From contig JAPDRN010000023.1 of the NCBI GenBank assembly GCA_030247855.1, forward strand, positions 248,001-312,000: a DNA stretch of 64,000 bases, in the 5' to 3' direction. The position numbers and the translations under genes were made by a program. The notes below the pieces were generated by a model. The model was not told the DNA's origin. It searched no databases and saw nothing but the letters and a program-made list of their open reading frames with translations. The stretch is from Knufia peltigerae. Taxonomy: Eukaryota; Ascomycota; Eurotiomycetes; Chaetothyriales; Trichomeriaceae. This document shows, piece after piece, positions 1-11,201 of the stretch. Every line of letters begins with the position of its first letter. Positions within the stretch are counted from its first letter, which is position 1.

Positions 1-2300
1 CTGTGGCCACAATTGCCGGCGCAATAAGTGTGGAAGCATCTAGGAGAAGAGCGCAGTCTTCATCTGAGCAAATTCGCCCAGTAACTTCAAATGCCGATGC
101 TCATCATGGCCTGGGCATTAGCGCTGAACAGGATGACGATGAACGAGCCGGACCTATGGGAAACCCGGAAGGCGGAAGCGACCCTGAAGATCTTGCATTA
201 AGTTCAGGTGATGAGCGTGGCGGCCGGGACCCTCGAGATTCCGGCTTTGGTGTTGCTGGGGCTGAAGTCATGCTTCCGATACAAGGCCACGTTGCTGCGG
301 GACAAGGGCGAAGTGATCGCGACACGATGATCGTGAGCACTCCTGGGCAAGAGAATTTCCCCAATGGTTCTGCAGCTGCTCGTTACGAAGAGTATGACCC
401 GTACTCTACTCAGGACTTGGCCGGTCCTGCAATGCCACCGTCAGCCGGAGGGATGAACAATGTGGCGGTTCCAGCAACATCTATGTTCGCAGATCGAACT
501 ACGTCTTTGGAACACCGAACAGGCCGGTCACCGACAGATGTGCGATTTCCCCAACACCTGCCAAATTCCCAACGGCCACTTGCTACAGATCATGCGCAAG
601 ACCACGTACCCCGATTTGCTACCTCATCTAATCTAGCACAAAGCACTCATTCGAGAGCCACAAGTGCGGGTAGACCTTCGACAGCAGGCTCGCCGACAGC
701 TAGACGGCAACACATCCGGCTTCGGTCTGATGAAGACAATAGAGTCGAAGAATTAGAGAAAGCAAAGAAGAGCCTGGATGTGTTGATCGATAGCGACGAA
801 ACACTTCACTACACGCTTACCCCGAGACCGGCTAGAGATGTGAGTCAGACTACGCACACTATTGTTTCTTTTACTGATCCTTTTCAGGGAGGCAAACCTA
901 AAACGAAGAGCCAGACACAGGAATTGGCAGATTTCTTCCGTACTACTGCCCCACCAGGAGAGGAACCTGTGAGGCCGAGGTCTTCCCGCTCTGCCAAAGA
1001 GTCAATGGGAGGTCTCAGGTCATACCCGTCTCTTTCTCAGCCCCCTCTGCCAGGAAACACCAGAACGCCATCATCGTCTATAGCTCCACAGTCTGTGAGC
1101 TCGTCTCTGAAGCCAAAGAATCCTCTCGGGGAACCTCGTGATCCTAGAATGACACGAAATAACATCAGAGATCTCGCCGATTATGCTCGGTCCACAGGGC
1201 CGGAGAACGAGATGCAGCTTCCCAAAGCTCTTGCTGCTCGACCAGGTACCGCCCAAAATACCGATTCAGTGGCGCCTGGGAACGAAGTTGACGAGGAACG
1301 TCCAGTGACAAGCCCCGAGAAGCCGGCCAATCGTTTGAAATATCAAGCCCGCGATGCCCGAGCTCCAAGAACTGCTGAGAGCTCAGATTTGATCGACTTT
1401 ATCAGAGAAGGTCCACCTCGAGCTCCAGGAGAACATCGCATTGATCGGCGAGTTGCACCTTTCCGCACAACAATGGATTCTGATGATCTCAATGCCCTTG
1501 CTCCACCACCAGAGCTTGATGTCAATGGACGTAGATCTGACGGCAGCGCTGTTGAGAGTGCGATGACCGTCAAGTCGATGCCATCGTCTATGAACTCTAG
1601 GACTGGTCTACTTGATTCGACCAACCGAGCTGCGGGAAAAGCTACCAATGGTATAGCTTCGAGACAACCTATAATTCCGGAGACAGACGGCATACCAAAG
1701 AGAAATCGACGCAAGGTCCGTGATCCTTACGCAATCGACTTCAGTGACGAAGAAGAAGAGGATGAAGAGATGGAGGACGATCTATTCCCTGCCAAACGCA
1801 GAACAGATGAAGAATCGTTGGTTGATTTTCTGCGAAACACAGCTCCAGGGCCTGGGATGACCACGCAACCGATTCTTGGTGCGATTGCGAGCCTGTCGCA
1901 GGAGGATATCCAGGGCGACCTTCGACGGCAATCGAGCAGCTCCAAGCTGAAGGACTACCTGCAGGGATCTACGCCAGGCAGGAACGGCACGAGCGCTGGC
2001 AAGCCAAATGGTGCGAGGGCAGAGTCTCCTCACTTGACACAAGTCGGTTCCAAAATGGACAAATATCGTCCAACCCAAGTCACTCACGCATCCCACGTGG
2101 ACCGAAATAGAGCAAAGATGCGCGCAGAGCCGCGAGACGCAACTGTTGCAGATAGCAGTGGCACCGCGGATCTGGCAGCATATCTTAAGAACTCAGGTCC
2201 GCCTCCTGGATCCGACCAACCCGTGCAACGATTGGGTACTCCCAAGGAGCAAGCGAGGTTCATGAGGTTTTTCCAGCGCAGGGGAAGCGTGAAGAGGTGA
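1..2300 (+). CDS. Low-complexity protein with six short LxDFxRxTxPP-type repeats (5' truncated by window edge)
   Basis: The reading frame is open from the left edge and stops at TGA 2298-2300, giving at least 765 residues, so the start lies outside the window. The protein is hydrophilic and rich in Ser, Pro, Arg and Asp, and looks largely disordered. A short hydrophobic/aromatic motif ending in Gly/Pro recurs: ELADFFRTTAPPG (about 921-959), DLADYARSTGP (1170-1202), DLIDFIREGPP (1387-1419), SLVDFLRNTAPGPG (1816-1857), KLKDYLQGSTPG (1948-1983) and DLAAYLKNSGPPPG (2169-2210). A dense acidic run, DEEEEDEEMEDD, lies near 1747-1782, just after a basic patch (RNRRK). No catalytic domain is visible in this part; one may lie in the missing N-terminal half. 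I do not recognise the family. The repeated motif looks like a set of short linear docking sites, which is inference. Confidence 0.8.
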   Translation, partial: VATIAGAISVEASRRRAQSSSEQIRPVTSNADAHHGLGISAEQDDDERAGPMGNPEGGSDPEDLALSSGDERGGRDPRDSGFGVAGAEVMLPIQGHVAAGQGRSDRDTMIVSTPGQENFPNGSAAARYEEYDPYSTQDLAGPAMPPSAGGMNNVAVPATSMFADRTTSLEHRTGRSPTDVRFPQHLPNSQRPLATDHAQDHVPRFATSSNLAQSTHSRATSAGRPSTAGSPTARRQHIRLRSDEDNRVEELEKAKKSLDVLIDSDETLHYTLTPRPARDVSQTTHTIVSFTDPFQGGKPKTKSQTQELADFFRTTAPPGEEPVRPRSSRSAKESMGGLRSYPSLSQPPLPGNTRTPSSSIAPQSVSSSLKPKNPLGEPRDPRMTRNNIRDLADYARSTGPENEMQLPKALAARPGTAQNTDSVAPGNEVDEERPVTSPEKPANRLKYQARDARAPRTAESSDLIDFIREGPPRAPGEHRIDRRVAPFRTTMDSDDLNALAPPPELDVNGRRSDGSAVESAMTVKSMPSSMNSRTGLLDSTNRAAGKATNGIASRQPIIPETDGIPKRNRRKVRDPYAIDFSDEEEEDEEMEDDLFPAKRRTDEESLVDFLRNTAPGPGMTTQPILGAIASLSQEDIQGDLRRQSSSSKLKDYLQGSTPGRNGTSAGKPNGARAESPHLTQVGSKMDKYRPTQVTHASHVDRNRAKMRAEPRDATVADSSGTADLAAYLKNSGPPPGSDQPVQRLGTPKEQARFMRFFQRRGSVKR

Positions 2301-2863
2301 AGTAACTGCAATCTTCCTTATGATGTGATTGATAATGTGTATAATGTGTGCTTTTTCCCTTCTTCTCTCGAGCGTATGCCACAGGATTCATTTGCTTGAA
2401 ATGCAAGATAACAAGCTGATCTGAGGGAGATCTATCACTCCCACTAGTTGTACATGCAGCAATAGCTCTTGTGTAGAATAGCGATGGAGCGGAAGAACCA
2501 TGGTAACATGAGAATTGGTTCAATACATGAGTTTTGAGTCTCGGAGTCGGACGACACCGCAATGTAACCGAGAAATAACGGATACGTCGTCACTTCTGGG
2601 GTTTTTGATATTTCTTTTTGATCGACGGATGATGCTCCATACTCATCCTGGTGGAAAAGGGGTTCGTGTTCACGTGACCACAGTTTGACACGGTGTTTCT
2701 GGAAAACTCCTGGATGCTGGCGACTCCAATCTGGCGAACCCGCAATGCGCACATAGTTCCTGGAATCGTCCTCGACATTTCTCCTTCGTTTCCTGGCCAT
2801 CTGGCGCTTTTCTTTTTGCTTTCCTTAGGGTTGAGAAAAGCCATCCTACCGGGTCCCGTCGAG
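2301..2863. other. Intergenic, 3' flank of the repeat protein and promoter/5' UTR of ERV25
   Basis: I see no gene here. A frame in phase with the ERV25 start stays open upstream from about 2693, but the signal peptide begins at 2864, so the upstream in-frame ATGs are probably not used. Confidence 0.5.
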
Positions 2864-3748
2864 ATGAAGTCCCTTTTCAACCTCGCATTCCTCCTGTGGC
2901 TTCTGCCCTTTTCCTACGCATTGAGATTCGAACTACCTGCACATTCGGGCCACAGCGCGAAGAACGAGCGATGTATACGAAACTTTGTGACCAAAGACAC
3001 GCTCGTTGTTGTCACTGCGATCGTCAGTGGCAGCAGAGGGGACGGACAGATGGTCAATATGCATGTACGTGCCGTGCCGGTCGTCTGGTTTCGACGAACC
3101 TGGGCGGACAGATAACACGAGGGAGGACCTGTGCTGATGAATACACGCTTTGGCGTACAGATCAAAGACGCCGTTGGCAATGACTACGGCCGACCGAAAG
3201 ACGTTGCGGGGGAGAAGAGAATGGCTTTCACGAGTCTGGCGGACACTGCCTTTGACGTTTGTTTCGAGAACACCTTGGTCGGGCGATGTTGGTCCTTTCC
3301 CAAAGCCCCCGTCTCCGCTTTTCACTCTGGCTGACAACCTCCGGAATAGCCCATTTGCAGAACCCGTCTCGCCACGTCGAACTCGACATCGACATCGGTG
3401 CCGACGCCCGTGACTGGTCGGCGATCCAGGCGTCCGAAAAGCTGAAGCCCGTCGAAACCGAGCTGCGACGGATAGAGGAGACGGTGAACGAGATCGTGCA
3501 GGAATTGGAGTACCTACGACTTAGGGAGCAGAAACTCCGGGACACCAACGAGAGCACCAACGAGCGGGTGAAGTGGTTCGCTCTGGGAACGATGGGAATG
3601 CTGGTGGGCTTGGGTGCGTGGCAGGTCGTGTATCTGCGAGCTTACTTCAGGTACGTTGCGGTCTGGTCTACATTGAGATATGCCGTTTGGACCTGGAAAC
3701 CAAATACTGACACTTTTGCCCTTGATCAGGTCCAAGCACCTCATCTAA
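2864..3748 (+). CDS. erv25: p24-family cargo receptor Erv25 (emp24/gp25L/GOLD domain)
   Basis: Proposed exons are 2864-3064, 3161-3287, 3350-3650 and 3730-3748, giving 214 residues, the usual p24 size. Residues 1-19 are a signal peptide (hydrophobic core ending SYA). The GOLD domain follows, with its cysteine pair in ERCI and DVCF. A coiled coil (KLKPVETELRRIEE onward) leads to a single membrane span (MGMLVGLGAWQVVYL) and the short cytosolic tail YFRSKHLI. That tail is created only by splicing the last intron (GTACGT donor at 3651, CAG at 3729). The family cycles between ER and Golgi in COPII/COPI vesicles and selects GPI-anchored and other cargo. The second intron is the uncertain one. I prefer 3288-3349 (GTTGGT donor, CTGAC branch site at 3331); 3278-3360 also keeps frame but has a poor GTCGGG donor. 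Confidence 0.92.
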
Positions 3749-4240
3749 TCGCCCTTGCCACAATCATGTACTATTCTCCGTATGTCGAGGAATTGCCATA
3801 CTCCAAAAAAGAAACCTTTGCAGGGAAGGAACGAGAGATATAATGATGATGATCCCTGGTTTAGATCAAAGAAGAAAAAAGTTCACTTCGATGTGGTGTC
3901 ATAATAACAACATCGCATTCTCTGTATTTCCTACGCTCCGGCAGAGGCATCCCGAAGAGAGTATAATTGAAAAGTCGCATCGTCGTGACAGCAATGAAAT
4001 CGACTGATTGTGCAGGCATGCGTTACGATCATCTTCACAAAGACGCAGGCCACAGTGTGTACACCCAAAACAGTCCACCCTCGAGTCTTGACTTGATTCA
4101 AAACACAAACAACTCCGTTCCTGACTCGAAGTCGGAGTTACCGCTGCTCTCTGCTGACAAGAGGATATATTCAGACTACTCCCGATACCATCCTTCCTCT
4201 CAAGTCCCATCTAAAGACCATCAGAATTGACCCATCCAAC
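3749..4240. other. Intergenic between ERV25 and the BTB gene
   Basis: No supported gene. The only open frames are short and lack recognisable domains or splice context. Confidence 0.5.
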
Positions 4241-5106
4241 ATGGCTGAATCGCGAAGGTACTTAGCGGCCTTGACTCCTCGACATCCCGTCTTGCCTTTG
4301 ACCGCATCCAAGTAGAGGGAGCTAACCCAGTGCCCAGCAGCAGTGTCTTTTCGTCTCCGATCGTGGCAGTACTATTCGAACCCGGAGACTCCAGAAAATT
4401 CACCATTCACAGGGACGTCCTGATCAAAGCAAGTCCGTACTTCGCAGAGCTTCTTGCAAATGGCACAAACAGGTCCCCGACGTACGAAGTCACCACACCG
4501 ATCTATCTTTTGGATGAAGTAGCCACCGGCTTCGTGCACTGGGCATACCGCGGCGCAATAGACCCAAACCTTGCTCAAGGTGACGATTCTTACCACCTCG
4601 CCAGATCTTGGCAGCTCGCGGAGCATCTTCGCATGACTCAATACCAAAATCGAATCGTCGATGCCCTGATCGACACTTGCTGGAAAGGTCGATGTTTCAA
4701 AATGTCCGAACTGCTCGTAATGGTCAGTTTTGCGCCCAAAGACAGCGGCCTATCCAGGCTTGTTTGGGACCAGCTCGCCTACGATATAGCCGACAAGGGG
4801 GTCAGGCACGACGACAAAGACCTGAAACTATTGTTCGCATTCGTGTCCGGGTCGACTTATTCACCGTCGATCAATGACATCTTGCATACCATCGCCAACG
4901 TCGCGAAGTGCGAGGATCCCATGGCAGATCGGACCCGGTCTTACGAGACCGAGCACGTTGCGGATCCTGTAAAACCACAAGTACGCAAGAGGGGGAGACA
5001 AACGAGTCTCGGAGGCACTACGAGCAAGCGACCCAAACGCAGACCGCGCTCGGCGTACATGACATGCACAGGGGTACTCTGTGAGAGATGGAGCAAGAGG
5101 ATGTGA
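4241..5106 (+). CDS. BTB/POZ domain protein
   Basis: Exon 1 is tiny (4241-4257, encoding MAESR plus two bases). Exon 2 starts at 4338 after an 80-nt intron (GTACTT donor, CTAAC branch site, CCCAG acceptor). The join gives MAESRSSSVFSSPIVAVLF and a 261-residue protein. Without this exon the long frame has no nearby ATG start. Residues about 13-110 match the fungal BTB pattern: a strand-rich start, F.IHRDVLIKASPYFAELL, then V.T...YLLDEVATGFVHWAYRG. The C-terminal 60 residues are basic (RKRGRQ, SKRPKRRPRS) and could be a nuclear localisation signal. BTB domains dimerise or act as Cullin-3 adaptors. No Kelch, BACK or zinc-finger partner is visible, so the role is open. Confidence 0.85.
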
Positions 5107-5774
5107 GCAATACCACCAAGGACTCTGTGGGAGATACCACCAGAGACTTTGACCGGTCCAGTAAGAGACTGCGAGAATGACTGCGAGACGCCAGTGAGAG
5201 TCACAACTAGAACGGTGAGGGAAGAAATGGAGACAGAAGGAGAGAAAATGCACTCAAGACAGTTGGAAATAGAGAGAAAGGTCTCAACAGTAATTCAGAC
5301 TGCAAATGCTGCGTGAAACGAGCCGAAATGATCATATTCCAAGCTTTGCACACTTTCCTAGTGGCATCTGCATCATTGCGCGAGAGAATCCTGTCTTTAG
5401 GCCAGATAGATAGAGTGAATTCGATTGAATTGCCTTGCATTAAAAAAGGTATACTCGAGCCAATTTCCACGCCTACTCCATCGAACGAAAAAGAACGAGT
5501 GAGAATGCTCAACTCTCTGAACCAGTCTGATTTCCTCATTGCAACATCTCTCCATCTCAGTCGATAGAGACGCTGCCATCCATGCCATTCGCCCGTCGTC
5601 AGCCCTTGCAACACCAAGAAACAATTGAAACCTTGAACTCCGCGGATCATTCATTCGTAATAGGCTGATAATCAGTCTTATCTGTGCTGACTAGAAAGAG
5701 TCAGCCGCAAAACACTGCCCTATCCACTCTAACACTTGACTGCATGCAAAGAGGTAAAAGTGTGGACCATGCCT
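5107..5774. other. Intergenic between convergent BTB and FHA genes
   Basis: No gene is supported. This stretch holds the 3' flanks of two convergent genes and only short open frames. Confidence 0.5.
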
Positions 5775-7816
5775 TCAAGAAATGGGAGGTAGAGCTGCAA
5801 GTCCGATCACTGTACCAATGGCTCCAATAGCCACACCAGCAATCGTAGCCACGGCGAGTTTCATGGCGTCGCCAGTGCTGTTTCCTCGTGACTCTGCAAT
5901 TCCGTCCACGTCCGTTCTAATCTTTTTGTAAGCTGGCTGATCGTCGACCTCGGTGCTTTGAACCGGAATGTCTGCGAGGGACGAGCTGGGGGGGCTTTGT
6001 GCTCTGACATCAGTTTCTGCATCATTGACAGGGCTAAGGTTGTCTTTGATGGTCTCCCAGAAGTGAGAGTACTCATTAGCTGTATGGACAGAGAGGTCAT
6101 CCGACGAAATATGATCTGCCTTTCGCTTGTTGGATTGCTTCACCTTCACAACGTGGGTACCCTCGGCGGTGGAGAGCGGCTCGGTGGCAGGGGCGACTTT
6201 GTGTAGATCCAGCGGTGGGAGTGTCAAAGGGTCGGGAGGAGACCGGCCAGTCCATTCATGATAGTACGAAGGATATCCTTTAGTGCACGCGCCTTGAGGC
6301 CCAGCGCCATAATCGTACAGAACAGAGTTGTGTCCTGCCCATGCGGAAGTGGAGCGAGTTTGTTGATGGTCAGGACGTTGTGACATTCCTTGGATGGCGT
6401 CCGAGGTCTGAATGAATGGTGGAGCCAGGGGCATCTCGGTGGCAGACGATTTGGCCATCGCCGCATCCGATGGACTGGGTGCTCGATGTGCTTGGACTCG
6501 GTCTTGAGGGAGCCCCAAAGTGTCAAGATGGGTAGTCTCAGGTAGCTCTGCAAGCGTCGATCTGACGGCTCGAATATCACTACGGCCGGTTTCCAATGGC
6601 AGTGGAGAAGAATGGTGGTCAACATTGTCGATTTCTTTTTGGCCGGAATTGAGGTAAACTGAAGACCACATGACATCTGCCGGGGTGGTCTTAGAACAAA
6701 CAGGGGCAGCTGGAATTTCAGCCTCAGTTTGCAAGGAAATATCGGCCGCGGTGTCGGTGTGCTGAACAGCATTTTCTTTGCCTTCAACGAATTGAGCCGC
6801 ACTGACAGGACTCGAAGTCGGACTGTCAACGTTGGATTCTTCGTTGCTAGAAACATAGCTGTCGGCGTCGGCATCGGAGATGGAGATATCAGAGTCTGGA
6901 ACAGTGAAGGTGCGTGATGCTGGGACGACAACTTCGATACTTGGCGAGCGACACGAGTCTTCAACAACGTTGACGGCTGCAATCTCTTCCTTGTCTGCAC
7001 CGAGCGCATCTTCTTGTTCCTCCGGATATGCATCTCCTGGTACGAGCACATCTTGATCCGATTTCGCATATACCTGGTAGTCTTCAATATCTTGCGAGTC
7101 GACATCATCTGCGTATGCATCTTCATCACTATATTCGGCTGAGAAAGAGTTGCGACCTGGTTGTGCTGAAGGAGGATTGTCGTTGAGTGATTCGACACTA
7201 TGGAAACAGCCAGTTAACTCACAATACTACAGCCATTGGACGTTGCTTACCCATCATCATACCAAATCCAATTGACACAAACCTTGACAGGTTCAAATGA
7301 TGCTATCAGAGGATCAGTGAATGGTAACAGTTAGACTCAGGATACTCACAAGAACCCCTGCTCACATCGATGCCGAGAGTGATTATATCCTCGGGCGAGA
7401 GTAACGCAGGTTCCTCGGTCTTCAATCTTCTACCAGAAAGATGAGTGCCATGCATGGAGCCGATGTCCGTGACGAAGATTTCCTGTGATCTATGAGCTTT
7501 TGTCTCTCCGGGGTAACCGGCTCAGCTTACTTTGGTTTGCGGGTTCGCCGAGATCTTGGCATGGTTTCTGGACATAACTCTTGAATCGAACGTGGTGTTG
7601 GTCTTGCTAGGTTGCAAGTCTTCCTCGCTGTTCATGCTTCCACGTCCGATCTTCACGACCCAGTCTGGCGATCTGAGGACGACAAAGCGTTCAAAGAGGG
7701 GGCCATCGCTGCAGAGGTCATGAACGTGAAGGATCACTGCAGATAGTCAGTACACTGGGTGGCAGCACAAACGACTTGGATAGCGTACCGTATCCTGACC
7801 CGTCTGTGGAGGCCAT
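5775..7816 (-). CDS. Tail-anchored FHA-domain protein (Far10/SLMAP-like)
   Basis: Five exons on the minus strand are 7816-7789, 7736-7531, 7482-7350, 7302-7251 and 7197-5775, totalling 613 residues. All introns have GT..AG ends and the frame closes exactly. The start MASTDGSGY joins to VILHVHDL. The FHA domain spans about residues 10-115 with its hallmark residues: GR (KIGRGS), SRNHAKI, and the loop SMHGTHLSG. It therefore probably reads phosphothreonine. A long acidic, Ser-rich, low-complexity region follows. The last residues, AVATIAGVAIGAIGTVIGL, form a single hydrophobic span right at the C-terminus, typical of a tail anchor. This architecture resembles the STRIPAK/FAR components Far9/Far10/SLMAP at the ER or nuclear envelope. 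I cannot see the coiled coil those usually carry, so the assignment is tentative. Confidence 0.82.
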
Positions 7817-8756
7817 TGTAGGTTTGACGAGCAGATAGTTCCTGGTATCTAGCTAGGTGAGATTCGCCTAGAAGGCCGTGAGAGTAAGCAGAGCCTTCGT
7901 GGACGAAAGTTGATTTGTGGCAATGATGGGAAAAGCCAGTCTGGTGGTTTGATATGGACTGAGGTTGAAGTGAGGATGAGCCTGCAGGCAGCCGGAGGGG
8001 ATCGAGGAGCAGGTGAATCGGGCTGTTGCTTCCGTCTCCGCGGTACCGCACACCGGTCCTAAAACAGAGGAATAGCTTCAGTCAAATGGGTCGATCGAGG
8101 TCAGGACAGATGTCAGGGCAGTCGAGACCCAGTCAAAGGCATCTACGAGGCGACAGACATGATGAGTGCCTTTGAAACCGATTGGAAGTCTCGCCTTCGA
8201 GTCAGGGAAGTAGTTGTACAGGTCGCAGGCTACAATGAGGGGCACCGAAGTCACTTTAGAGCCCCAAACAGGCTAAGTCCGCGACCTTATCGTTATCGCA
8301 CGGCCGCCCTTATCCATATCTACAAATAGCGCCAACACTAACAAAATAAGGCGCACATCATTCCGGAGTAAATAGCTTTCCCGTCCTGAACGAGGCTGAA
8401 TATACGGAGTAATGAGAGGCATTTTACAGTGGCCCGTCTCCGAGCAGTCAAAATCGTTTTCATCTCCAAGTCTTATTATACAATGATATACTCCGTACAC
8501 CGGGACTTTTCTGTCTTTTGATCAACGTCCTGCATTAAATCCACACACTAACTCGGGGTGCCGTCCACCCCATGCAAATAGAAAGGCCCATGTCCCGAAG
8601 GCTAACAAGAGAATCCCCATTACGTACAGGTTAGAAGCCTCATATAGATCGCTCGTCAGTACGTCGGCCCATGATACAAGAAATGAGAGGAGGAGGGAGA
8701 GATGCTTCGCCATATGCATTAAATCAATCAAGGTGCATAGTGTTTCGTCGCCAATT
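7817..8756. other. Intergenic region between the FHA gene and TOM70
   Basis: Contains the promoter of the FHA gene and the 3' flank of TOM70. A 69-codon minus-strand frame at 8522-8731 has hydrophobic stretches but no support as a gene. Two copies of the TACTCCGTA word lie here. Confidence 0.5.
8403..8497. repeat. Two copies of the TACGGAGTA/TACTCCGTA word
   Basis: TACGGAGTA is at 8403-8411 and the opposite orientation, TACTCCGTA, at 8489-8497, so the pair forms an inverted arrangement 78 bases apart in noncoding DNA downstream of TOM70. Confidence 0.7.
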
Positions 8757-10779
8757 TTATCTCATCTGGGGCCCGCCGAGTCCGGCTCCCTCCATTTGTT
8801 GTAGACGAGCAGCGAGCTGGGGATATTTCTGCGAGACTTCAAGTTGTGTTCGAGTAGCTTCGGCATAGGACAGTGCGTTGACGATCTCTCCTTCCGTCCT
8901 TGAAAGCTCTGCCGCACGTTCAAAGTACTCCAAAGCTTTCACGACCTTGCCTTGTTGGAGAAGCAATTGGGCCATGGTGGCAACCGCAATATCGCACTCA
9001 GGATCCACTGGTAATCAAATTAGCATTTGTACCACGACTGCGGTGAATATAACTTACAAACTAGTGCCTTTTCGCAGAGGTCTTCGGCTGCTTTGAAGTC
9101 TTGCTTCCATTGGAAGAGAGCAAGAGCTTTGTTGATCAACGGCAGTACATTGATAGCTCCTGTGGGTTTTGTCTGCCGCTCCATCTCAATGGCTGTATCG
9201 AATCTTTCGATAGCTTCCTGATACTTCTGTTGGTCAAGCAACAGCTCACCGTAGTAGTTGTACACATCAGGAACCTTGTCAAAGTTCTTGATCGTTCGGC
9301 GGAAAGTGGCCATCGAGGACGCAATGGATCCCATCTTGTACTGAGTAACACCTAATTGGATGTGTGAGTAAATGAACTCTCTGTCCAAATCGATCGACTT
9401 TTGGTAATCTTTTGCCGCATCAGCGAACTCTCCCAGGATGAAGTGAAGCTGTGCACGGTGGTAAAAGATGTCAGGATCGTCCTTGTTCTGCGCTGTGGCT
9501 TTGTCGAAGTCGTCTGAGGCCAGGTCCTTGTTGCCAAGCTCAAGCTGGACGCTGGCACGTTTGATGTATGCTTGTGTGAAAGCAGGTTGCAGTTCGATGG
9601 CCTTTGTAAGGTCTTCTAGGGCCGGCGTTGTATCCCCCTCCAGATAAAGGAATGTCGCACGCATGTTGTGAGCAAAAGCCTCGTGTTCGCCGAGATCCCC
9701 AAGCTCCAAGGCCTTCTTGAACGCCGCAGATGCTTCATCATACCCTTCTGCGGTTCTCTTCTTCATAGCGTTGAGCCCGCGTTGAAGTTGACCCTTGCCC
9801 GTCTCCTCGCCGAGATCCGCACTTTCTTCCAAACCAGACGGCGGTGGTTGCGGACGGAAGCTCTGGAGGTAGTTGGAGACGAATGTGGCACTGGGCAATT
9901 TATTCTTCTTCTCGGCGAGTATCGCCTTTCCCTTCTTCTCAGCCACCTTTTTCAGTAGTCTCTCAACACTCTGTGCGCTATTTTCATTCTTGAATCCATC
10001 GATAATGCAGCTAGCAGTGTAGTCGAGGAGAGCCTCGGAAAAGAAGCCCAGGTGTTCGTAAGCATGGGCTCGTCGATTCAAAGCCTTGACATATTCTGCA
10101 TCCATAGAAATCGCCGCAGTAGTGTCTTCAACGACTTTATCCCATTCGCTAAGCGCATTGTAACAGGCAGCACGGTTGGAGTAGTAGACAGGATCAGGCT
10201 TGCATAGAATAGCTTTTCCATACAGCTCAATGGCCCTGTTGTAATCCTTCGAGCCATAAGCTTTGTTGCCTGCAGCCTTCAGCTTCCCTGCATATGTCGC
10301 TCGATCCTGCTTATTGTCAGCGCTGCCACAAATCGACCGGTATAGTGTGATGCAAACCTCGGCAGTAAAACTCTCTACCGTGGATTCGTTGATCTCGGGC
10401 AGTTCGTCCTCGGTCTCGACGGTGGGAGGCTTGGGCACAGTCCCTGGATGTTGTCAGTTCTAAGCTGCTATATGTGCATCTCAAGTCCGCGTCACTGACC
10501 AGCTTCAGTATCGTTCAGACTGATGCCAGACTTCTGTGCCTCTTCCGCGGCTTTCTTTTCTTTCCGTCGCTCTTTCTTACTCTTTCGCTTTTCTGTAGGT
10601 GAAGACGACGGTGTCGATTTCTGACCGGAGAAGTAGTAGATGGCCCCAGCGCTGGTGATAACCACGACAGTTCCAGCGATGGTGTATGCAACTGCTTTGT
10701 TCTCCGATACCCAATTCGAGACGCGATCCCACAGAGATGGCGCAGCGCGCGAAGCATCGATCCCGATCGGCTCTGCCAT
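8757..10779 (-). CDS. tom70: Mitochondrial import receptor Tom70
   Basis: Exons are 10779-10500, 10443-9058 and 9007-8757, separated by introns of 56 and 50 nt. The N-terminus has a single hydrophobic span (about residues 30-50, VAYTIAGTVVVITSAGAIYYF) followed by a very basic linker (EKRKSKKERRKEKK). This is the N-in, outer-membrane anchor layout of Tom70. The rest is a chain of TPR motifs. The first cluster (KLKAAGNKAYGSKDYNRAI.LY...) is the clamp that binds the C-termini of Hsp70/Hsp90 chaperones; the later TPRs form the preprotein-binding pocket. The last exon adds the final TPR (MAQLLLQQGKVVKALEYFERA) and an ending GAGLGGPQMR. Length of about 638 residues fits the family. The gene diverges from the ADC lyase gene. 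Confidence 0.95.
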
Positions 10780-11201
10780 GGTGAGGACTAATGTACAAGA
10801 AAAGGAAAGCTAGAAAGATGCAAACAAAATGTTAGGGAGAAGGACGGAGATAGCAAGACAAAAGTCTGGGTGACAAGTTCGAGGGTTCAAAAATGTTCCC
10901 AAGCACAGACACGGACAAGTGCATCATCCCAGAAATCTGCAGATGCAGATTCGAGAGCATTTGGCCAATAAACAAGCTCCATTTATTCTGCGCGTCGGAC
11001 TCTAAATTCGCCGGACTACGGTGACGCACAATTCATCCAATCCATCCAATTCATCCCAGTATGAATGCCTCCCATTTTAGGTATGCTCGTCCCGATCTCT
11101 TTCGTTGCCTAGATTCTAGTGCCTCGAACCTCTAAACTGTATGGTACGTGGGGGGCGTTGACATATCAATGCCATCGACTATATGATTGGAAGTGAAGGC
11201 C
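10780..11201. promoter_or_regulatory. Divergent promoter region between TOM70 and ADC lyase
   Basis: The 422 bases separate divergently transcribed starts and must hold both promoters. A tandem TCCAATYCATCCAA-like stretch lies near 11035-11055. I do not see a clear TATA box. Confidence 0.45.

Noticed and set aside
8522..8731. Minus-strand 69-codon frame with hydrophobic stretches.
   Set aside because: It lies in the TOM70 3' flank, has no recognisable domain, and has no splice partners.
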